From the NCBI RefSeq assembly GCF_003946865.1, contig NZ_QXTH01000005.1, forward strand, positions 248,001-312,000: DNA of 64,000 bases, given 5' to 3'. Every line of letters begins with the position of its first letter. The first letter of the stretch is position 1. The stretch is from Antribacter gilvus. Lineage in GTDB: Bacteria > Actinomycetota > Actinomycetes > Actinomycetales > Cellulomonadaceae. Positions 40,013 through 48,070 of the stretch are shown piece after piece. Under the pieces are notes generated by a model, which was not told where the DNA came from, ran no database searches, and worked only from the letters and a program-made list of their open reading frames with translations. The translations under genes were made by a program, and so were the position numbers.

Positions 40013-41985
40013 GAGGCCACCGCCAGCGGCGACGTGGGCGCCGGGACCTCGGCCCGGAGGACCGCGCCCTTCTTGCCCAGCTCCCGGCGGGCGGCCTCCA
40101 GGACGTGGTGCATGGTGACCAGGTCTCCGGCCGCGCGGGCGTCGAACGCCGCGGCGAGCACCACGGCCTTGATCTCCGCCCCGGTCAGGTCGAGGTGCTG
40201 GGCGAGCCAGTCGTGGTCCAGGCCGTGGGCGACCGGCACGCCGGTCGACGTCCGCTCCGGCAGGGCGAGGCGCCACAGGCGCGCCCGCTCGGGGACACCG
40301 GGCGCGAGGAAGTCGACGACGACCCGCAGCCGGCGCAGGAACGCGTCGTCGAGGTCGCTCTTGCGGTTGGTGGCCAGCACGGCGACGCCGGTGAAGGTGT
40401 CGAGCCGCTGCAGCAGGTAGTCGATCTCGATGTTGGCGTACCGGTCGTGCGCGTCGTGGGTCCGGGTCCGCTGCCCGAAGAGGGCGTCCGCCTCGTCGAA
40501 CAGCACCATCACATGGCTGCGCTCGCACTGGTCGAACACGCGGGCCAGGCGCTTCTCCGTCTCGCCCACGTACTTGTTCACCACCTCGGCCAGGTCGACG
40601 CGGAACAGGTCGAGGCCGAGCGCGCGGGCCAGGACCTGCGCGGCCATGGTCTTGCCGGTACCGCTCGGTCCGGCGAAGAGGGCGGTGGTGCCTTCCGTGC
40701 CGGGCACCAGGCGGCGGAGCTCCCAGGTGTCGAGCACCTCGCGCGAGCGCTGCACCTGCGTGCGGAGGCGGTCGAGCTGGGCGGCGACGGGGGCGGACAC
40801 CACGAGGTCGTCCCACTCGTAGGGGCACGGCAGGTGCGTGAGCGACGTCAGCTCTGCCCCGCGCAGGCGCCGGCGCACGACGTCGTCGGCCCGTCCCGCC
40901 GAGGCGGCCGCCACGCCCGCGAGGAGGTCCGCGGGGGTGAGGTCCCACTCCCCCACGACCCGGGGCACCGGGGCGGGCTCGTCCCGCGGGTCGGCGTGCT
41001 GGTCCCACAGCGCGGTGCGCTGCGCGGCCGTCAGGGCGGGGAGGGCCCACGTGAGCCGGACGCCGGGCGACGGCGTCCCGGCCGGCGCGGTGCGGGCCAC
41101 GAGCGCCACGGCCCCGGGCGAGGGGTCGACGGCGGCCCGGGCGCCGGCTCCCTGGTCGTCCGCCCCCTGGTCGTCTCCGGGGTCGGCGTCCCCAGGTTCA
41201 TCCGCCCAGACCGGCAGCGCGCCGAGCAGCCGCGCGGTCCGGACCGCGCGAACGGGGTCGCGGTCGTCCAGGAGGACCGCGGGCCGGCCGAGGGCGGCGG
41301 CGAGCTGCGCGAGGAGCGTGCGCCGGCCGGATCCGGGCGGGCCCACGAGCTCGACCTCGACACCCGACCGCACGGCCCGCACGGCCGAGGTCATGGCGGC
41401 GAGCAGGTCGGGGTGCAGCACCTCGCAGCCGGTGACGTCGAGCGGCCGGGCGAGCCCGTGGAAGCCGGCCCAGTCGTCGGCCCCGGCGACGTAGGCGGCG
41501 ACGTCCGCGTCCACGGCCCAGGGCGAGGTGCTGCGCCACTCGCCCACGCGCGGCGTCGCGAGGCGCCACGTGGACACGGGTCCGGCCGGTCCCGGCTGAG
41601 CGCCCGCCGGCCAGGCCCAGACGCGTGCCGCGAGCACCGGCGTGGGGTCGGTGGCCGGGCCGTCGTCGAGGTAGCCGAGCACGCGCGTGAGCGGCGGGTC
41701 GAGCTCGCACGCGGCGAGGAGCGCGAGCCACTCGAGGTCGCGCTCGCCCAGGCCGAGCGCCTCCGCGAGGCTCCCCCAGCGGGGGCCGGCCGCGAGGGCG
41801 GCGCGGGCGGCGGCGAGCGCGGGGGCCACCTGCTCGCGGAGGGTGGCGTCGATGGTCTCGTGCACGACGCCGGCCGCGAGGATGCCGTCGATCGCGTCGT
41901 GCGCCGGGTCGCGGGCGAGCCAGCGGGTCCGCTCGGCGGTGACGTGCGCGGCGAGGAGCTCGCGCAGGGCGGCCTGCCAGTCCAT
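40009..41985 (-). CDS. eCIS AAA+ ATPase (Afp15-like)
   Basis: 658 residues from ATG 41985, directly adjoining the stop of the DUF4255 gene. The first 400 residues are helical, with a degenerate nucleotide-binding segment (VELVGPPGSGRRTLLAQLAA). The active AAA domain follows: LFAGPSGTGKTMAAQVLA (Walker A, about residue 440), VMVLFDEADALFG (Walker B, about 495) and ATNRKSDLDDAFLRRLR (sensor 1 and arginine finger). Such ATPases are universal in eCIS and absent from R-type tailocins; they probably act in assembly. Two tandem P-loops, one degenerate, are unusual only in detail. Confidence 0.92.
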   Translation of the reverse strand: MDWQAALRELLAAHVTAERTRWLARDPAHDAIDGILAAGVVHETIDATLREQVAPALAAARAALAAGPRWGSLAEALGLGERDLEWLALLAACELDPPLTRVLGYLDDGPATDPTPVLAARVWAWPAGAQPGPAGPVSTWRLATPRVGEWRSTSPWAVDADVAAYVAGADDWAGFHGLARPLDVTGCEVLHPDLLAAMTSAVRAVRSGVEVELVGPPGSGRRTLLAQLAAALGRPAVLLDDRDPVRAVRTARLLGALPVWADEPGDADPGDDQGADDQGAGARAAVDPSPGAVALVARTAPAGTPSPGVRLTWALPALTAAQRTALWDQHADPRDEPAPVPRVVGEWDLTPADLLAGVAAASAGRADDVVRRRLRGAELTSLTHLPCPYEWDDLVVSAPVAAQLDRLRTQVQRSREVLDTWELRRLVPGTEGTTALFAGPSGTGKTMAAQVLARALGLDLFRVDLAEVVNKYVGETEKRLARVFDQCERSHVMVLFDEADALFGQRTRTHDAHDRYANIEIDYLLQRLDTFTGVAVLATNRKSDLDDAFLRRLRVVVDFLAPGVPERARLWRLALPERTSTGVPVAHGLDHDWLAQHLDLTGAEIKAVVLAAAFDARAAGDLVTMHHVLEAARRELGKKGAVLRAEVPAPTSPLAVAS

Positions 41986-43266
41986 CTAGACCACCGCCCA
42001 GAGGGCGGGGTCCGAGTCGACGCCGTCGGCCCGGAGCGTGATCCGGTGGCTGCCGGGCGTCAGGCCGCCAGGCACCGCGAACGTGACGGTGTTGCTGCTG
42101 TGCTGCCACTCGCCGGGGCCGGGCGCCGCGCCGCCCGCGATCCGTGCGAGGACGGCGGGGCCGACCTGGAGCTCGACGCCGCTCGCGCGGACGCCGCGCA
42201 CGCTCATCGTGTAGACGCCACCGGCGGGCGTGATCTCGGGTCCGGTCGACGGGTCCACCCAGGCGCCGATCGCGAGGGGTGCGCTGGGCGCGCGGAAGCC
42301 GGGCAGCGCGGGGCGCGCGACGGTGAGCTCGTAGTGGCCGGGCGCCACGGGGGTGTTCAGGGGCACCCGCAGCTGGAAGGGCACACCGCGGGCGGGGGTG
42401 GCCGGGTAGGGCGGGTCGTGCGGCACCTTCCAGGCGGTGACGTCGGTCTCGGTCACCACGCCGCCGGCGCGGGAGACGAGCAGGAGCTGGTCCGCGTCGT
42501 CGAGCCGGAGCCCCTCCACCCGGGCGCGCACGCCCGCGGCGACCGGCGCGGGGGCGAGAGTGGCGGGCGACTGCTCGTACCGGCGCTGGACGCCGCCCGG
42601 GATCGTGTAGGTGACGGTCCGGCGGGTGGCGAGCACGCGCGGGAGCGTCGGGTCGGCGACGGGCTCGGCCGGGCTGGCCGTGAGCGTGTACTCCTCGACC
42701 TCGGGCGCGGCGGCCGCCGGTGCGCGGTTGTCCAGGAGCACCACCGAGACCCGGTACTGGGCGGTGGTGCGCAGGGGCATCCCGAAGGCCTGCCAGAGCC
42801 GGCTGAGCTCGTCGAACGACGGGGACTCCAGCACGAGCGTCGCATGGCTCGGCGTGATCGAGCCGGGGGGTGGCGTGGCCACGGGCAGGGAGAAGGTGCC
42901 GTGCTCGTGCAGCGCCTGCATCGCGACACCGAGAACCTGCTGCTCCCGCACGTAGCTGGTCCGCGACTCGGTCGACAGCATGTACCAGAGGTCGATCGAC
43001 AGCGGCTCGAACGCCACCGGCTGGGTACCCGTCCCGCCGCCCGACTGGGACGCCTGCGTCCAGTACCGGTTGCGCGCGAACTTGTCGCTGCTGACGTGGA
43101 AGAGGTACAGCGACAGCTCGCAGTCGACGTCGCCGCTCGGGGTGTCGGGGTGCCGGCCTGAGACCACGACCGAGAACGGGGGCGGCCCGTTCCAGATCGC
43201 ACTCGTGGCGAGCGCCGCCGTGATGATGTCGCGGAGCGTGTCGGTGACGATCGACAGGTCCTGCAC
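41986..43266 (-). CDS. DUF4255 sheath-terminator/cap protein (Afp16/Pvc16-like)
   Basis: 426 residues from GTG 43266, three bases after the preceding stop. The N-terminal 190 residues (SIVTDTLRDIITAALATSAI, VDCELSLYLFHVSSDKFARN, DLWYMLSTESRTSYVREQQV, LGVAMQALHEHGTF) are the DUF4255/Pvc16 domain that caps tube and sheath in eCIS. The C-terminal half is two Ig-like beta domains (VPFQLRVPLNTPVAPGHYEL), an extension present in many actinobacterial versions. Confidence 0.9.
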   Translation of the reverse strand: MQDLSIVTDTLRDIITAALATSAIWNGPPPFSVVVSGRHPDTPSGDVDCELSLYLFHVSSDKFARNRYWTQASQSGGGTGTQPVAFEPLSIDLWYMLSTESRTSYVREQQVLGVAMQALHEHGTFSLPVATPPPGSITPSHATLVLESPSFDELSRLWQAFGMPLRTTAQYRVSVVLLDNRAPAAAAPEVEEYTLTASPAEPVADPTLPRVLATRRTVTYTIPGGVQRRYEQSPATLAPAPVAAGVRARVEGLRLDDADQLLLVSRAGGVVTETDVTAWKVPHDPPYPATPARGVPFQLRVPLNTPVAPGHYELTVARPALPGFRAPSAPLAIGAWVDPSTGPEITPAGGVYTMSVRGVRASGVELQVGPAVLARIAGGAAPGPGEWQHSSNTVTFAVPGGLTPGSHRITLRADGVDSDPALWAVV

Positions 43267-43269
43267 GGT

Positions 43270-44178
43270 TCACCCCTGCCCGTGGCCGAAGGTGCGCAGG
43301 CGGTGCGACAGGCGGCCGGGCTGCCCGTCGGCCGCCGACGGCGCGGGCCGCGCGGGGGCGGCGTGCGCCACCGGGGCGGCTCCCTGCTGCTCCGGCTGCT
43401 GCACGGTGATCTCGATGGTCCCGATGTGCACCTGCGGGGCCCGGGCCGGCCGCGAGGCGTCGCGCGACAGGTCCGCCGGCGGCACGACCCGCAACGGCGC
43501 CACGACGGCGGACGCGGGCGAGGCCAGGTCCTCCGGCACGGGCCGAGCCGTGGCTCGGGCGGCCGGAGCGAACGGTGCGCCCGGCTCGCGGCTCCCCCGC
43601 GCGGGCGCCGAGCGCGTGACCAGCCGGTCGATCGCGCGCTCCACCTGCTCGGCCACCTGCGGCTGGAGGCCGGGGCGACGCCGGCTCGGCCGCCCGGACC
43701 GGTCGGCCGACGTCGCCGGGGAGTGCGGTGGCGTGGCGTCCTGTGCGGCAGCCGGTTCGGGCACGACGGACGGCTGCCCGTCCGCCGCCTGCCGCCCGTC
43801 GTCGAGGTCCCGGCGGGCCGGGGCGGCGGCGTCGGGCACGAGGCGGAGGCCCGGCGCGGACCTCCGGGGCCCTGGGACGGGACCGGACTGCGGGACGTCG
43901 CCTCGCGACGCCTCGGGCCCGGCCTGCTCGGTGGGACCTGCCATGCGCGACCCGGCCGGGAGCGAGGCGCGGGACCGCCCCGGACGGGTGCCGGGCTCCG
44001 GCGGCTCCGGAGGCACCAGCCGCACGGGCGGCCTGCCCTCGGGCCCGGCCGGACCCGGCCGCCCCGGCGTGGCCACCGGGCGCCACGCGATCTGCCGGGG
44101 CGCCCTCGCGGCGCGCCTCTGCCCGGCCACCCCGACGAGCCGGGCGAGGTAGCCCGCGGACGCACGGCGCTCAGCCAA
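43270..44178 (-). CDS. Pro/Arg/Ala-rich eCIS-operon protein with HIGTIEI motif
   Basis: 302 residues from TTG 44178 (GGAGG upstream), overlapping the preceding stop. It is mostly disordered: long Pro, Ala, Arg and Gly runs with one helix (QPQVAEQVERAIDRLVTRS). Near the C-terminus is an ordered PQVHIGTIEITVQQPEQ segment. A short HIGTIEV-like strand next to the cap gene recurs in eCIS operons as far as I recall. It could be a tape-measure substitute, an assembly scaffold or an anchor; no membrane segment is visible. I cannot assign a function. Confidence 0.6.
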   Translation of the reverse strand: MAERRASAGYLARLVGVAGQRRAARAPRQIAWRPVATPGRPGPAGPEGRPPVRLVPPEPPEPGTRPGRSRASLPAGSRMAGPTEQAGPEASRGDVPQSGPVPGPRRSAPGLRLVPDAAAPARRDLDDGRQAADGQPSVVPEPAAAQDATPPHSPATSADRSGRPSRRRPGLQPQVAEQVERAIDRLVTRSAPARGSREPGAPFAPAARATARPVPEDLASPASAVVAPLRVVPPADLSRDASRPARAPQVHIGTIEITVQQPEQQGAAPVAHAAPARPAPSAADGQPGRLSHRLRTFGHGQG

Positions 44179-44941
44179 CTGCCACCTCCGCGAGCTCCGT
44201 GACGTCGCCGGTGATGATCTCGGCGAACCGGCGACGCCGGGCCGTGGGCAGGCGCAGGATCTCGTCCGCGGCCCACCCGTACGCGGACGCGATGACGTGG
44301 GTGTCGCCGTAGACCGTGGCCGCCAGGAAGCGCAGCTCGCTCAGGCACAGCTCGCGCGCGTCGACGTCGAGCAGCACCTCGCGGTCGCACTCGAGGCACG
44401 ACCCCGCGACGTCGGCCCGGAGGGTGGGGCCCAGCGTGGCCATGGCGTGCTCAGCGCTGCGGGCCCGGGTGACCGGTCCCCGCCAGCAGCGGGCGAGCAG
44501 CTCGGCGCGCGGCGCGGACGCGGCGGCGGCGGCGAGGACGTCGTCCACCGTCGGCACGCGGACGTCGCCGCCCGGGAGGCGCCACCAGCCCGGCTCGCCG
44601 TCGACCGCCCGGGCGCCGCGCGGCACCCGCGGGCGGTGGTGGTCGGCGTATGCGGCCAGGCTGAACGACACGTCCAGCGCCGCTCCGCAGTGCGCGCACG
44701 TCCCCTCGGCGACGAGGGTGTCGCCCCGGGTCTCCCGGCGGTGGGCCACGACGACGAGGTCGAGGTCGCCGACCGGGAGAGTGCCCGGGTCGACCGGCTC
44801 GCCGTCGGCCTCCACGACGACGCGCGCCACGTAGGCGCGCGCCCCCGCGAGACCCGGCGGGCACTCGGCGAGGACGAGGTCGTCCTCGCCCGTCGTCGCG
44901 CGCCACCGGACCCGCCGGCCGCCGACCGGGAGCCGGAGCAT
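44171..44941 (-). CDS. Zinc-ribbon-like baseplate assembly protein of the eCIS
   Basis: 256 residues from ATG 44941 (ATGA overlap with the tube stop). Two CxxC knuckles, C82/C85 (TCAHCG) and C182/C185 (SCLECD), could bind one zinc. The C-terminus, RELCLSELRFLAATVYGDTH, then AYGWAADEILRLPTARRRRF, resembles T4-baseplate-type/DUF6760 proteins found directly after the tube gene in actinobacterial eCIS. The helix YGWxxxEILxLP is the family signature. It likely assists hub or tube assembly. Confidence 0.75.
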   Translation of the reverse strand: MLRLPVGGRRVRWRATTGEDDLVLAECPPGLAGARAYVARVVVEADGEPVDPGTLPVGDLDLVVVAHRRETRGDTLVAEGTCAHCGAALDVSFSLAAYADHHRPRVPRGARAVDGEPGWWRLPGGDVRVPTVDDVLAAAAASAPRAELLARCWRGPVTRARSAEHAMATLGPTLRADVAGSCLECDREVLLDVDARELCLSELRFLAATVYGDTHVIASAYGWAADEILRLPTARRRRFAEIITGDVTELAEVAVG

Positions 44942-45450
44942 CAGAACTCCTTGGGCTCGGACAGCGAGAGGTCGTGCTCCCAGCCCTCGTTCTCCAGCTT
45001 GATGTGCTCGATGGCGACCGCGTTGGTGCCGGCGTCCAGGTCGGGCAGGGCCTGGTACTCCGACACCCAGGCGCGGTGCACCAGGTAGCGGTGGACAGGC
45101 TGGCCCTGCTCGTTGAGGAGCTCGATCCGGATCTCCTTGCGCAGCTTGTCGAGCGACGAGCCCGGCGAGCCCTTGTCGAGCACCTGGGCCGCGTTGGCCC
45201 ACTGCTCGAACGTGTCGTCGTGCGTGACCCCGCGCTCGAGGGTGATCGGCTCGTACTTCGTGCGGCCCAGCCCCTTGCGGATGATGGCGTTCCCGCCCTC
45301 CTTGTACTCCACGACGTCCGACGAGCGCTTGATCGAGCTCACCTTGCTGACGCCCGCGACGGGCGACGTGCTCGTGTCGAAGAAGACGAGGAAGCGGTAG
45401 CTCTTGTACGGGTCGAACCGCGAGACGTTGACGCTGAACGGCTTCGGCAT
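44941..45450 (-). CDS. eCIS inner tube protein
   Basis: 169 residues from ATG 45450 with TAGGAG upstream, 10 bases after the sheath stop. FDPYKSYRFLVFFDTSTSPV, AGVSKVSSIKRSSDVVEYKE, GGNAIIRKGLGRTKYEPITL and ERGVTHDDTFEQWAN are the classic phage tail tube (T4 gp19/Afp1, Hcp-fold) sequence. It polymerises into the hexameric tube that is driven into the target. There is a single tube gene, whereas Afp has two. Confidence 0.95.
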   Translation of the reverse strand: MPKPFSVNVSRFDPYKSYRFLVFFDTSTSPVAGVSKVSSIKRSSDVVEYKEGGNAIIRKGLGRTKYEPITLERGVTHDDTFEQWANAAQVLDKGSPGSSLDKLRKEIRIELLNEQGQPVHRYLVHRAWVSEYQALPDLDAGTNAVAIEHIKLENEGWEHDLSLSEPKEF

Positions 45451-45460
45451 CGGTCGGCTC

Positions 45461-47038
45461 CTAGCTCTGGCTCTGGCCGGCGAGCTGCGCGATCTTGATG
45501 ATCACGAACTCGGCGGGCTTGAGCGGGGCGAACGCGACGACGATGTTGACGATGCCGTTCGCCACGTCGTCGGGCGTGGTGGTGGTGGCGTCGCAGCTCA
45601 CCTGGAAGGCCTGGCTCGGCGTGGTGCCCTGGAAGGCGCCCTGGTTGAACAGGCCGAGCATGAAGTTGTCGATCGTCGTCCGGATCGACACCCACAGCGG
45701 CGTGTCGTTGGGCTCGAACACGACCCAGCCGAGGCTGGCGACGAGCGACTGCTCCAGGAAGAGCGTCGTGCGCCGGACGGGCACGTACCGGTGCTGCTGC
45801 AGCGCGGTGTTCGCGGAGACCAGCGTGCGGGCGCCGAAGACGATCGTGCCGATCCCCGGCATGGTGCGCAGGCAGTTGACGCCGAGGGGGTTGAGGGTGC
45901 CCTGGCGCTGGTCGGTCATGCGGCCGGTCGGCACCACCCCCACGGTGTTCTGCACGACGGCCTCGAAGCCCGCCGGAGCCTTCCACACCCCGCGGTTGGT
46001 GTCCTCGCGGGCGATCACGCCGGCCACGAAGCCCGACGGCGCGACCGTCACCGGAGCGCCTGTCGCCGGGTCGGGCGCCCGGAGGTACGGGAAGTAGACG
46101 GCGCCGTTCTCGCTCTTCGGGATGATCCGGTTCGAGACGGTGCCCGCCATGATCTCCCCGATCAGGGGCAGCGGGTCGCCGGTGTGGTCCGCGACGGCGT
46201 CGGCCGGCGGGTCCACGATCGAGAAGGCGCGCTTGCGCTCGGCGACGGCCAGCGCACCGCTGACGACCGCCGGGTCCCAGATGCCCGGGGTGAGGAGCAG
46301 GTTGAAGACCGCGATCTTGTCGAGGGCCTTGTCCTCCTCGAAGGCGTCCGTGAAGTCACCCGGGTAGTAGGTGGTGAACGGCGCCGCGGGCATCGGCTGG
46401 GCGAGCGGGGTGGGCCCGAGCGCGGCCGGCCAGGCGGTCGGCGTGCCGGCGACCGCCACGGTGACCAGCGACGAGACCGGGCCCGAGGCCGTGCCGACGC
46501 GCTTCTCCGGGCCGTTGGCGGGATCGGTCCACGACACGGCGCGGAAGGTCTCCGACCGGCCGGAGTACGCGACGGTGACGTCGGCGACGGCGCCGGAGTC
46601 CTTGAGGTTGGTCACCGAGACGGTCAGCGGGTGGGCGGCGTCCACTGGCTCGCGGCCTGTGAACGTGATGCCTGTGGCGGCGCTGCCGATCAGGAGGGTC
46701 GGCGGCGTGACCGCCGTCGTGGGGCCGGCGCCGAGCGGGTGGAACTGCGGCTCGAGCGCCACGATCCAGGCCACCGCGCCACCGTTGGCGAAGAACTGGA
46801 ACACGGCCTGGCCGACGTCGTCGGCCAGCCAGTCGACCCGGAACAGGCCGCCGAACTCGCGCTCGTAGTCGGCGAAGCTGAAGATCTGCACGGCCGCGCC
46901 GTAGTGCTGCGGCTTGGTGCGGAACGGGTGGGTGTACCCGACCAGCACGGTGACCGAGGTCGGCGCCGCGGTGATCGTGCGGGAGTTGCTGAGGATCTCC
47001 TCGACGTAGATCCCGGGGTAGGTGGGTGTGATCGGCAT
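45461..47038 (-). CDS. eCIS contractile sheath protein
   Basis: 525 residues from ATG 47038, with AAGGAG about 4 bases upstream. MPITPTYPGIYVEEILSNSR is the standard sheath N-terminus (T4 gp18/Afp2). TSVTVLVGYTHP, FSFADYEREFGGLFRVDWLA, AVNFQFF-like AVFQFFANGG and the C-terminal FQVSCDATTTTPDDVANGIV, NIVVAFAPLKPAEFVIIKI are diagnostic of the sheath core and handshake domain. The loop between residues about 110 and 270 would be the surface domain. There is one sheath gene. Confidence 0.96.
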   Translation of the reverse strand: MPITPTYPGIYVEEILSNSRTITAAPTSVTVLVGYTHPFRTKPQHYGAAVQIFSFADYEREFGGLFRVDWLADDVGQAVFQFFANGGAVAWIVALEPQFHPLGAGPTTAVTPPTLLIGSAATGITFTGREPVDAAHPLTVSVTNLKDSGAVADVTVAYSGRSETFRAVSWTDPANGPEKRVGTASGPVSSLVTVAVAGTPTAWPAALGPTPLAQPMPAAPFTTYYPGDFTDAFEEDKALDKIAVFNLLLTPGIWDPAVVSGALAVAERKRAFSIVDPPADAVADHTGDPLPLIGEIMAGTVSNRIIPKSENGAVYFPYLRAPDPATGAPVTVAPSGFVAGVIAREDTNRGVWKAPAGFEAVVQNTVGVVPTGRMTDQRQGTLNPLGVNCLRTMPGIGTIVFGARTLVSANTALQQHRYVPVRRTTLFLEQSLVASLGWVVFEPNDTPLWVSIRTTIDNFMLGLFNQGAFQGTTPSQAFQVSCDATTTTPDDVANGIVNIVVAFAPLKPAEFVIIKIAQLAGQSQS

Positions 47039-47055
47039 GACCGCTCCTTCGCAGA

Positions 47056-47910
47056 TCAGGCGGTGTAGAGCAGCCCGTCGGCGGTGAGCCCGGGGGCCCC
47101 GCCGGTGAGCGTGACGGATCCGGGCTTCGGCAGCCCGGCGCCCGAGGGCGGGGCGCTGACCCCGACGACGTAGGCGGCGCGCGGGGGCAGGGTGAGGTCG
47201 GCGAGCGAGAAGGGCGCGTCGGCGGAGGCCTCCTTCGACGAGTCGTAGGTGATCTCGACGGTGAAGGTGTCGTCCTCGACGGTGACCTGCGCCGTCAGGC
47301 CGTCCGCGCCCGTGTAGTCGGCGGCCGGCACGAGCGTGAAGAGCGCCTTGTCGTCCTTGTCGACGACCTTGAGCCCCGTGTCGTCGAGCTTGGCCTTCTT
47401 CTGCGTGCCCGCCTTGGGCAGGGCGGCGGACGCGTCGACCGAGCTGCTCTTCACCACCACGAGGCCGGTGCCCCGGGGCGGGTCGCCGGGGGCGACCGGG
47501 TCCTTCTCCACGCCGATCGCCTGGGCCGCGGCCTTGGCCGTGGCCAGGCCCGCGTAGGTGTTCGTCTGTACGACGGCGAGGTGGAGGTCGGCCTCCAGCG
47601 GCGGGTCGTCGCTGACGGTGACCGTCGCGGTGATGCCGTTGCCCTCCGGTCCGGCGTGCTTCGCGGACACCAGCAGCGCCGGCTGCGGCGCCGGGACCGG
47701 CGGGGACGAGATCTCGCCGCCGGCCAGCCGCGCCGTGGCGACCTCCAGCAGCGTGGCGATCTCCGACGGCTCGAGCTGAGCCGCCCAGCCGGACTTGACG
47801 GCGAGGGCCGAGCCGTCGATCTGGAGGGCCGACAGCGGCACGAACCGCTGGCTGCCCTGCGCGTCGGTGAAGCTGATCGGGGAAGACCCGATCACGTCTG
47901 TCGCGGTCAT
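47056..47910 (-). CDS. First gene of the eCIS operon, protein of unknown function
   Basis: 284 residues from ATG 47910 (GGATCGGAG upstream). No family is recognised. The N-terminus has GSQRFVPLSALQIDGSALAV and the helix PSEIATLLEVATARLAGGEI. Later beta-rich parts (ALLVSAKHAGPEGNGITATV, TVEDDTFTVEITYDSSKEA) look like the repetitive surface domain of tail sheath proteins (GxxGNxI is a motif of sheath-associated domains). It ends 17 bases before the sheath start. It might decorate the sheath; that is inference. Confidence 0.7.
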   Translation of the reverse strand: MTATDVIGSSPISFTDAQGSQRFVPLSALQIDGSALAVKSGWAAQLEPSEIATLLEVATARLAGGEISSPPVPAPQPALLVSAKHAGPEGNGITATVTVSDDPPLEADLHLAVVQTNTYAGLATAKAAAQAIGVEKDPVAPGDPPRGTGLVVVKSSSVDASAALPKAGTQKKAKLDDTGLKVVDKDDKALFTLVPAADYTGADGLTAQVTVEDDTFTVEITYDSSKEASADAPFSLADLTLPPRAAYVVGVSAPPSGAGLPKPGSVTLTGGAPGLTADGLLYTA

Positions 47911-47966
47911 CGCTCGCGCTCCGATCCTGTCGTGGGAACCGACTGCAGGAGCGTCGCCGGTGCGGT

Positions 47967-48031
47967 GTCACGCGAGCGTCACCGCCGCGTCACCGGGGTC
48001 TGCGAGGTAAGTCACAGCCCGCCCCTGTCAC
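47967..48031. promoter_or_regulatory. Phased GTCAC direct repeats in the eCIS / FrdA-like divergent promoter
   Basis: GTCAC occurs at 47967, 47978, 47989 and 48011 (periods 11, 11 and 22 bp) and again at 48027. The heptamers are TGTCACG, CGTCACC, CGTCACC, with 4-bp spacers between the first three. Direct heptamers at 11-bp period are the known binding layout of SARP and PhoP-type activators. The triplet is 57 bp from the eCIS start; the last two are closer to the gene at 48062. Confidence 0.6.
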
Positions 48032-48049
48032 GAACGGGGTGCCTCGACC

Positions 48050-48070
48050 GGTCTTGTAGGTATGAAGACC
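48050..48070 (+). promoter_or_regulatory. GGTCTT-N9-AAGACC dyad over the start of the FrdA-like gene
   Basis: GGTCTT (48050-48055) and AAGACC (48065-48070) are perfect 6-bp arms around GTAGGTATG, which holds a -10-like TGTAGG and the ATG itself. A near copy (GTCTT-N7-AAGAC) covers the -10 of the NADH dehydrogenase gene at 49839-49855, suggesting one regulator for both. Confidence 0.5.

Noticed and set aside
46060-46080. Partial match to the palindrome core (CTGTCGCCGGGTCGG) in the sheath gene
   Set aside because: A short single-arm match inside a conserved coding region without the opposite arm; coincidental in DNA of this composition.
17770-47910. Prophage or R-type tailocin
   Set aside because: No capsid, portal, terminase, lysis, integrase or att site was seen. 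The AAA+ ATPase, DUF4255 cap and DUF4157 protein are eCIS markers absent from tailocins.
17770-47910. Type VI secretion system
   Set aside because: No TssJLM membrane complex, ClpV or TssBC-type two-part sheath. The sheath is a single 525-aa protein.
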